Origin: Glaesserella parasuis
GTDB lineage: Bacteria > Pseudomonadota > Gammaproteobacteria > Enterobacterales > Pasteurellaceae
DNA length: 18,349 nucleotides
Direction: 5' to 3'
Assembly: GCF_002015085.1 (NCBI RefSeq)
Contig: NZ_MUXW01000045.1
Span: 1-18,349, forward strand
The notes under the pieces are model-generated. The model worked only from the letters and a program-made list of their open reading frames with translations. It did no database searches and was not told the DNA's origin. Below, in pieces: positions 13,555-18,349 of this stretch (within the stretch, counting starts at the first letter, position 1; each line of letters begins with the position of its first letter). The translations under genes and the position numbers were made by a program.

Positions 13555-14107
13555 TCAAGAAGGTGTCTTAAAAAATAAGCTTGGGGCAAAGACAGAAGAA
13601 GAGCTTGAGCTAGCAGAAACTATTTTTGTTCTACGAAAACTGACCTTATTGTTACAAAAACAGATCGAAGGAAAATTTGATTTAGCACATTTAAAGGCGA
13701 TTCATAAATTTTTATTTGATGAAGTCTATGAGTGGGCAGGTGAGTTGAGAACAATCTCAATCAGTAAAGGTTCCTCTATGTTTGAGTTACCTTTGCGAAT
13801 TGAACCTGAAGCGAATAAACTCTTTGCTCAACTAAAAGCAGAGAACTATTTGCGAGAACTGGCATTAGAGCCATTTATTCAGCGTTTAGCTTTCTATTGG
13901 GGGGAACTCAATATGTTACACCCTTTTAGAGAAGGTAATGGCAGGACGCAAAGGGCTTTTTTGATATTACTTGCTCGACAAGCTGGCTATCAAATACATT
14001 TTGGTCAGTTAAGCCCCGAAGAAAATATTAAAGCTTCCATTAAATCACAGCGCTGCGATTATAGCTTGCTTGAACAGATTATTAGACAACGGATAAAACA
14101 GTTATAA
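13520..14107 (+). CDS. Fic-domain adenylyltransferase toxin (class I)
   Basis: Fic enzymes transfer AMP (rarely other groups) from a nucleotide to hydroxyl side chains of target proteins; class I members such as VbhT modify DNA gyrase and topoisomerase IV and stop growth. The 195-residue protein has the complete Fic motif HPFREGNGRTQR (134-145), with catalytic His134, metal-binding Glu138 and both arginines, so it should be active. The N-terminal YGSGRDPYL segment and the EVYEWAGELRT and flap region match VbhT-type proteins. The ATG (GGAG 7-10 nt upstream) lies inside the antitoxin gene, overlapping by 35 nt in another frame. Its stop is 3 nt before lipB. The actual target is unknown. Confidence 0.92.
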   Translation: MKYGSGRDPYLNQEGVLKNKLGAKTEEELELAETIFVLRKLTLLLQKQIEGKFDLAHLKAIHKFLFDEVYEWAGELRTISISKGSSMFELPLRIEPEANKLFAQLKAENYLRELALEPFIQRLAFYWGELNMLHPFREGNGRTQRAFLILLARQAGYQIHFGQLSPEENIKASIKSQRCDYSLLEQIIRQRIKQL

Positions 14108-14110
14108 CCT

Positions 14111-14767
14111 ATGCCCCAACTTATCATTCGCCAACTTGGTGTGCAAGATTACCAAGAAATTTGGCACAAAATGCAGGATTTTACCGATAGCCGTGATGAA
14201 CAAACAGCCGACGAAATTTGGCTGGTTCAGCACCCGTCGGTGTTTACTCAAGGTTCAGCAGGTAAACCTGAGCATCTGCTCAATCCAACGAATATCCCCG
14301 TGGTACAATCGGATCGTGGTGGGCAGATTACCTATCACGGTTTAGGACAGCAAATTATGTATGTGCTGATCGACATCAAACGCCACAAGGCAAAAGGTAA
14401 CGATTTGAGCGTGCGAGATTTGGTGACAGCATTGGAACAATGTGTAGTGAAAACCCTTGCTGATTATGGAATTAATGCCTATCCCAAACCAGACGCACCT
14501 GGGGTGTATGTGGACGGTAAGAAAATCTGTTCGCTTGGTTTACGCATTCGCAAAGGCTGTTCGTTTCACGGACTGGCATTGAATATCCAGATGGATTTAA
14601 CACCGTTTCGCAATATCAATCCTTGTGGCTATGCAGGATTGGAAATGTGTCAATTAGCTGATTTTGTCGCTGAAGCTGAAGCCGATTGTGACAAGGTTTC
14701 GCCTAAATTGGTCGATTACTTTACCCAAATTCTCGGCTATAATAAGCAACAAATTATTAACAAATAG
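14111..14767 (+). CDS. lipB: Lipoyl(octanoyl) transferase LipB
   Basis: LipB moves the octanoyl group from acyl carrier protein to the lipoyl domains of E2 subunits and GcvH, the first step of lipoate synthesis. The 218-residue protein carries the RGGQITYHGLGQ motif, the catalytic Lys138 in GKKICSLGLRIRKGCSFHG and the acyl-thioester Cys172 in NPCGYAGLEM, the Cys/Lys dyad of the family. It starts 3 nt after the fic stop without a clear ribosome binding site of its own, so its translation may depend on fic translation. In E. coli and H. influenzae lipB follows ybeD directly. Confidence 0.97.
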   Translation: MPQLIIRQLGVQDYQEIWHKMQDFTDSRDEQTADEIWLVQHPSVFTQGSAGKPEHLLNPTNIPVVQSDRGGQITYHGLGQQIMYVLIDIKRHKAKGNDLSVRDLVTALEQCVVKTLADYGINAYPKPDAPGVYVDGKKICSLGLRIRKGCSFHGLALNIQMDLTPFRNINPCGYAGLEMCQLADFVAEAEADCDKVSPKLVDYFTQILGYNKQQIINK

Positions 14768-14779
14768 GACAATTATCGA

Positions 14780-15742
14780 ATGGGTACACCTTTTAAAATG
14801 GAACGTGGCGTGAAATATCGTGATGCAGCTAAAACGTCTATTATTCCCGTTAAAAATATCGATCCCAACCAAGAATTACTGAAAAAACCTGAGTGGATGA
14901 AGATTAAACTGCCAGCCAACTCAGCAAAAATTGAAAGTATCAAAAACGGTATGCGTCGCCACGGCTTACACTCTGTGTGCGAAGAAGCCTCTTGCCCGAA
15001 CTTACACGAATGTTTTAACCACGGCACGGCAACTTTTATGATTATGGGTGCAATTTGTACTCGTCGCTGCCCATTCTGCGATGTGGCTCACGGCAAGCCG
15101 TTGCCTTTAGATAAAGACGAGCCGAAGAAACTGGCGGAAACCATTCAGGATATGAAGCTCAAATATGTGGTGATTACGTCTGTGGATCGTGATGATTTGC
15201 CTGATCGTGGTGCAGGGCATTTTGCGGAATGTGTGAAAGAGATCCGTGCGTTAAACCCAGGGATTAAAATTGAGATTTTAGTGCCGGATTTCCGTGGTCG
15301 TGTTGAACAAGCAATTGAAATTTTAAAAGAAAATCCGCCAGATGTATTTAACCATAACCTTGAGAACGTGCCACGCCTGTATAAAGAAATTCGTCCAGGT
15401 GCGGATTATGAATGGTCGCTCAAACTACTCAAAGAATTTAAGGCGGTTTTCCCAGATATTCCAACTAAATCAGGCATTATGGTCGGTTTAGGGGAAACTA
15501 ACGAAGAGATTTTACAGGTGATGCAAGACTTGCGTGATCACGGTGTCACAATGCTGACATTAGGGCAGTATTTACAACCAAGTCGCCACCATTTACCCGT
15601 GGCACGTTACGTTCACCCAACGGAATTTGATATGTTCCGTGAAAAAGCCAACGAAATGGGCTTTGAACACGCCGCCTGTGGGCCTTTCGTCCGCTCTTCC
15701 TACCACGCAGATTTACAAGCAAGCGGTGGGTTGGTGAAGTGA
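14780..15742 (+). CDS. lipA: Lipoyl synthase LipA (radical SAM)
   Basis: LipA inserts two sulfur atoms into protein-bound octanoyl groups. The 320-residue protein (E. coli 321) shows the auxiliary cluster motif with Cys67, Cys72 and Cys78, the radical-SAM motif CTRRCPFC with Cys93, Cys97 and Cys100, and the C-terminal RSSY (305-308), whose serine ligates the auxiliary cluster in this family. The ATG has AGGAC upstream and is 12 nt after the lipB stop. It is the last gene of the plus-strand run. Downstream, the 93-bp gap to the convergent trmN6 holds only a weak hairpin. Confidence 0.98.
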   Translation: MGTPFKMERGVKYRDAAKTSIIPVKNIDPNQELLKKPEWMKIKLPANSAKIESIKNGMRRHGLHSVCEEASCPNLHECFNHGTATFMIMGAICTRRCPFCDVAHGKPLPLDKDEPKKLAETIQDMKLKYVVITSVDRDDLPDRGAGHFAECVKEIRALNPGIKIEILVPDFRGRVEQAIEILKENPPDVFNHNLENVPRLYKEIRPGADYEWSLKLLKEFKAVFPDIPTKSGIMVGLGETNEEILQVMQDLRDHGVTMLTLGQYLQPSRHHLPVARYVHPTEFDMFREKANEMGFEHAACGPFVRSSYHADLQASGGLVK

Positions 15743-15835
15743 AAATTAAATCATATGGTGCACATAAGAAAGTTTTCAAGGGAATTTTAGAGCTAGTTAT
15801 GTGTATCATATAGATACGTACTTACCACATATCTA

Positions 15836-16544
15836 TTATTTAGAGTTTACTTTTAGGTAAAATATTTCTGTGAACTGAGTAAAGTCAGCAGTATATCGCT
15901 GATTTTCATCATAAATCGTCAATGTATGCAAAGCCATTTCAGCATATTGTGGTGAAAAAGTGAGGATAACTCGTTTAGGTGATAGTCCGACTTTTGTGCA
16001 GATTTCCCAGTATTCAATACAATATAGCCCTAATAAATGGCTTTGTTCCAACAATTTTTTTTCCAGCATCACAAGGCAAAATAAAGCTAATTCTGCCATT
16101 CGGAGTTAGCCACTGTTGAGACTGTTTTAGCCAATCAAAATGACTATAAGTCACAGCTCTTGCAAGATCTCGTTGCTTATTTCGGCTTGCGAGGCTATGC
16201 TCAAAATAGGGTGGGTTTGATACGATAAGGTCGAATTTTTTGGTAGATTTCCACGTCATTATATCCGCTTGTAGTACGTCAATTCTGTTATTCCACGGAC
16301 AATGTTGGGCATTTTCTTGAGCTTGGTGAAACGCATTTTCTTCCAGTTCAAGTGCAGTAATTTGTGCACTAGCGGTACGTTGGGCTAACATTATTGCAAT
16401 AAGCCCTGTCCCCGTGCCTAGATCGAGAATTTGGCGTGCATTGCTAGGATCTGCGATTGCACCGAGTAAAATTCCGTCTGTATTGACTTTCATTGCACAG
16501 CGGTCGTGCTCAATGAAAAACTGTTTGAACTGAAAGCCACTCAT
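15836..16544 (-). pseudogene. trmN6: tRNA1(Val) A37 N6-methyltransferase TrmN6 (YfiC), frameshifted at an A8 tract
   Basis: TrmN6 methylates adenine 37 of tRNA1(Val). The first frame (16544 to 16014) gives KVNTDGILLGAIAD, the SAM-binding LDLGTGTGLIAIMLA and the NPPY target-base motif, up to ISFILPCDAGKK. It then leaves the family sequence and stops. The next frame continues the protein exactly from that point: KKLLEQSHLLGLYCIEYWEI... to LKVNSK at 15836. The switch falls on a run of eight A on the sense strand (plus-strand T8, 16055-16062). Removing one A restores a 235-residue protein (E. coli 245). It may be a pseudogene, a phase-variable gene, a product of slippage, or a sequencing error. 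Its ATG is 2 nt after the coaA stop. Confidence 0.88.
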
Positions 16545-16546
16545 TA

Positions 16547-17488
16547 TTATTTTCTTAATTTGACGGTTTCAATGGCGTGATCTTCGCCTTTTACCAAAAT
16601 CAAATTTGCTCGCTCTCGACTTGGCAAAATGTTTTTGCGTAGATTTAATCCATTAATTTCGTCCCAAATTGTTGAGGCTGTTGCGATCGCTTCTTGTTCA
16701 CTTAACTTTGAGTAGTGATGGAAGTAAGAATGAGGATCAGAGAATGCACTGCGACGGAATTTTAAGAAGCGGTGGATATACCAATCTTTCAATAAGGTTT
16801 CATCAGCATCAACATAAATCGAGAAATCAACAAAATCGGAAACAAAGACGCTATGTGGGCTATGTGGATAGTTCATACCGCTTTGCAACATATTTAGCCC
16901 TTCTAAAATCACAATATCAGGTTGATCAACCTCATTAAACTGATCGGGAATGATGTCGTAAGTGAGATGTGAATAAACGGGAGCTTTGACATTGCGTTTG
17001 CCCGATTTAATATCAGAAACAAATTCAATAAGGCGATGAATATCATAAGACTCAGGAAAGCCTTTTCTCTTCATTAAATTTCGCTCTTGTAGCGTTTTTA
17101 GTGGATAGAGGAAGCCGTCTGTGGTGATTAAATCTACTTTACGTTTTTCAGGCCATTCTGAAAGTAAGGCTTGTAAGATACGAGCAGAAGTGCTTTTTCC
17201 GACAGAAACACTGCCTGTTAAGCTAATAATATAAGGAACTTTCGGCGATTCTACGTCTAAGAACTTATGTAAAACTTCTTGGCGTTTGAGATTTTCATCA
17301 ATGTAATAGTTGATCAAACGAGCAAGTGGAAGATAAATCGTACTAACTTCTTCGAGGGAAAGTTCTTCATTAAAACCTAAAAGTGGTTTTAAGTCCTGTT
17401 CGGTCAGTTTTAACGGCACTGACTTTCGTAATGCAGCCCACTGCTGACGATTAAACGTTAAAAAAGGCGTAATTTTAGTGATGCCCAT
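16547..17488 (-). CDS. coaA: Type I pantothenate kinase CoaA
   Basis: CoaA phosphorylates pantothenate, the first and regulated step of coenzyme A synthesis. The 313-residue protein has the Walker A loop GSVSVGKST (92-100, Lys98), the LITTDGFLYP segment, the KRKGFPESYD region and the LEGLNML motif of the bacterial type I enzyme (E. coli 316 residues). A TTG two codons earlier (17494) would add Met-Ala, but it sits almost on the GAGA ribosome binding site, while the ATG at 17488 has normal spacing, so the ATG is preferred. It is divergent from the Thr-Tyr-Gly-Thr tRNA operon, as in E. coli, and followed by trmN6. Confidence 0.96.
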   Translation of the reverse strand: MGITKITPFLTFNRQQWAALRKSVPLKLTEQDLKPLLGFNEELSLEEVSTIYLPLARLINYYIDENLKRQEVLHKFLDVESPKVPYIISLTGSVSVGKSTSARILQALLSEWPEKRKVDLITTDGFLYPLKTLQERNLMKRKGFPESYDIHRLIEFVSDIKSGKRNVKAPVYSHLTYDIIPDQFNEVDQPDIVILEGLNMLQSGMNYPHSPHSVFVSDFVDFSIYVDADETLLKDWYIHRFLKFRRSAFSDPHSYFHHYSKLSEQEAIATASTIWDEINGLNLRKNILPSRERANLILVKGEDHAIETVKLRK

Positions 17489-17561
17489 TGCCAAGTTCTC
17501 TATTTTTGCTGAATATAATTTATATTGCGACGGTTTTAATAACCCGAAATATACAATAGAA

Positions 17562-17590
17562 ATAATAAAAGTAGCTATTTTATCTTACAA
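17562..17590 (-). promoter_or_regulatory. Candidate promoter for coaA
   Basis: On the minus strand TTGTAA (17585-17590) and TATTAT (17562-17567) are 17 bp apart, about 75 bp upstream of the coaA ATG. The leader between contains a 15-bp AT palindrome (AATATAA-T-TTATATT, 17512-17526). Other AT-rich options exist. Confidence 0.45.
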
Positions 17591-17676
17591 TATTGAGCAA
17601 AAACATCTAAAAAATCAGCACTTTGCATATTTAACAAGCGAAAGAGTGGGTTTTTTAATTTTTTTGAAAAAAATAC

Positions 17677-17704
17677 TTGCAAGGTTTTTCGAAATCCCTA
17701 TAAT
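17677..17704 (+). promoter_or_regulatory. Stable-RNA promoter of the Thr-Tyr-Gly-Thr tRNA operon
   Basis: TTGCAA (17677-17682) and a perfect TATAAT (17699-17704) are 16 bp apart. The sequence straight after the -10 is GCACCTC, close to the GC-rich discriminator of stringently controlled tRNA/rRNA promoters. A- and T-tracts lie just upstream (17651-17673), as in UP elements. Confidence 0.85.
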
Positions 17705-17729
17705 GCACCTCACTTGCTTACGACGCAAC

Positions 17730-17805
<76 letters not shown>

Positions 17806-17835
17806 TTCTAGCGTTATCAAGTATTCAATTATCGT

Positions 17836-17920
17836 GGAGGGATTCCCGAGTGGCCAAAGGGGGCAGACTGTAAATCTGTTGGCTCAGCCTTCGAAGGTTC
17901 GAATCCTTCTCCCTCCACCA
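17836..17920 (+). tRNA. tRNA-Tyr (GUA)
   Basis: 85 nt with a long variable arm (class II) and encoded CCA. Starts GGAGGGATTCCCGAGTGGCC, anticodon loop CTGTAAA (anticodon GTA), T-loop TTCGAAT. Confidence 0.98.
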
Positions 17921-17962
17921 TTTCTTTAATTGAATTTCTTTGGGACAGACGAATTTAGAACA

Positions 17963-18037
<75 letters not shown>

Positions 18038-18040
18038 AAC

Positions 18041-18116
18041 GCTGATATAGCTCAGTTGGTAGAGCGCACCCTTGGTAAGGGTGAGGTCGGCGGTTCAAAT
18101 CCGCCTATCAGCACCA
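18041..18116 (+). tRNA. tRNA-Thr (GGU)
   Basis: 76 nt with encoded CCA. Starts GCTGATATAGCTCAGTTGG, anticodon loop TTGGTAA (anticodon GGT), T-loop TTCAAAT; acceptor GCTGATA pairs with TATCAGC. Last tRNA of the operon. No intrinsic terminator is obvious after it. Confidence 0.98.
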
Positions 18117-18185
18117 CTTCATTACTTTCTATCTTCATCTTTTCCTTAGTATAAATAAGTATTTGATTTCTAAATTTGGTTAATG

Positions 18186-18194
18186 TGGTAGAAT
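18186..18194 (+). promoter_or_regulatory. Extended -10 promoter downstream of the tRNA operon
   Basis: TGG-TAGAAT (-10 at 18189-18194) forms an extended -10 element. A TTGATT word at 18163 is 20 bp upstream, too far for an ideal -35. It would start a transcript of about 150 nt before the window ends. Confidence 0.5.
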
Positions 18195-18199
18195 GCCAT

Positions 18200-18349
18200 C
18201 TTGACCATATTTGTTTAACTGGACTTTTTTAAACCAATATCGTTTAAAAAATAAGTTCATAAATAACATAAATGGCAATATAATAGGTTTTTACTCTAAA
18301 CCCTGTGGTGCATATCGTGCTATGGGATTTCATCAACAAAGGAAACTTT
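18200..18349 (+). promoter_or_regulatory. Structured 5' leader of a gene starting beyond the window
   Basis: No reading frame begins here. TTTTTTAAAC (18225-18234) and GTTTAAAAAA (18242-18251) form a perfect 10-bp inverted repeat with a 7-base loop. GGTTT and AAACC (about 18286-18302) form a second small stem, and CCC and GGG (about 18301-18326) bracket a third possible structure around GCATATCGTGC. AAAGGAAAC at the very end is a Shine-Dalgarno sequence, so a start codon is expected just past 18349. In E. coli tufB occupies this place; whether it does here cannot be seen. Confidence 0.45.

Noticed and set aside
15788..15830. Terminator between lipA and trmN6
   Set aside because: TATGTG/CACATA and GTATC/GATAC can pair, but the stems are short and AT-rich and no T-run follows on either strand.
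17494..17494. TTG start for coaA two codons upstream of the ATG
   Set aside because: The TTG nearly abuts the GAGA ribosome binding site, while the ATG at 17488 has normal spacing and gives the usual family length.

Overview
This 18.3-kb, AT-rich window looks like chromosomal DNA from a gammaproteobacterium of the family Pasteurellaceae. The 9-mer ACAAGCGGT, core of the DNA uptake signal of the Actinobacillus/Mannheimia/H. ducreyi branch, occurs three times (4073-4081 minus, 12641-12649, 12981-12989), with several one-mismatch copies. I saw no copy of the Haemophilus influenzae-type core AAGTGCGGT. Proteins and gene order fit that family. Species cannot be fixed from the sequence alone.

Left part (1-6266). 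A short 3' end of an unknown plus-strand gene is followed by a minus-strand cluster: menD-menH (menaquinone synthesis) with a small zinc-ribbon membrane protein gene coupled behind menH. Next come hslV and hslU (HslVU protease), also minus, behind a sigma-32-like promoter. hslV and hslU are separated by an unusual 121-bp array of three near-identical palindromes. Divergent from hslV is an orphan glucose-type PTS EIIB domain gene, which converges on sfsA.

Middle (6360-15742). Two minus-strand tRNA genes (Gly-GCC, Leu-UAA) with a good promoter precede a long plus-strand run of cell-wall and lipoate genes: rsfS-rlmH-mrdA-rodA-rlpA-dacA-ybeD-[antitoxin-fic]-lipB-lipA. This is the classical ybeB-to-lipA order of E. 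coli and H. influenzae, with two differences. The genes that precede rsfS in E. coli (nadD and others) are absent. A class I Fic toxin-antitoxin pair sits between ybeD and lipB. PBP2 and RodA build the elongation wall, RlpA and DacA trim peptidoglycan, RsfS and RlmH act on the ribosome, and LipB and LipA make the lipoyl cofactor.

Right part (15743-18349). coaA and a frameshifted trmN6 lie on the minus strand. Divergent from them is the tRNA operon Thr(UGU)-Tyr(GUA)-Gly(UCC)-Thr(GGU), the same arrangement as E. coli coaA/thrU-tyrU-glyT-thrT. In E. coli tufB follows directly; here a further promoter and a leader of about 150 nt with inverted repeats run to the window edge, so the next gene starts just outside.

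Most of the window is ordinary core genome. The points deserving a second look are the palindrome array inside hslVU, the lack of any ATG/GTG/TTG start for full-length rsfS (AUA stands where AUG is expected), the Fic module embedded in the lipoate operon, the A8-tract frameshift in trmN6, and the structured leader at the right edge.
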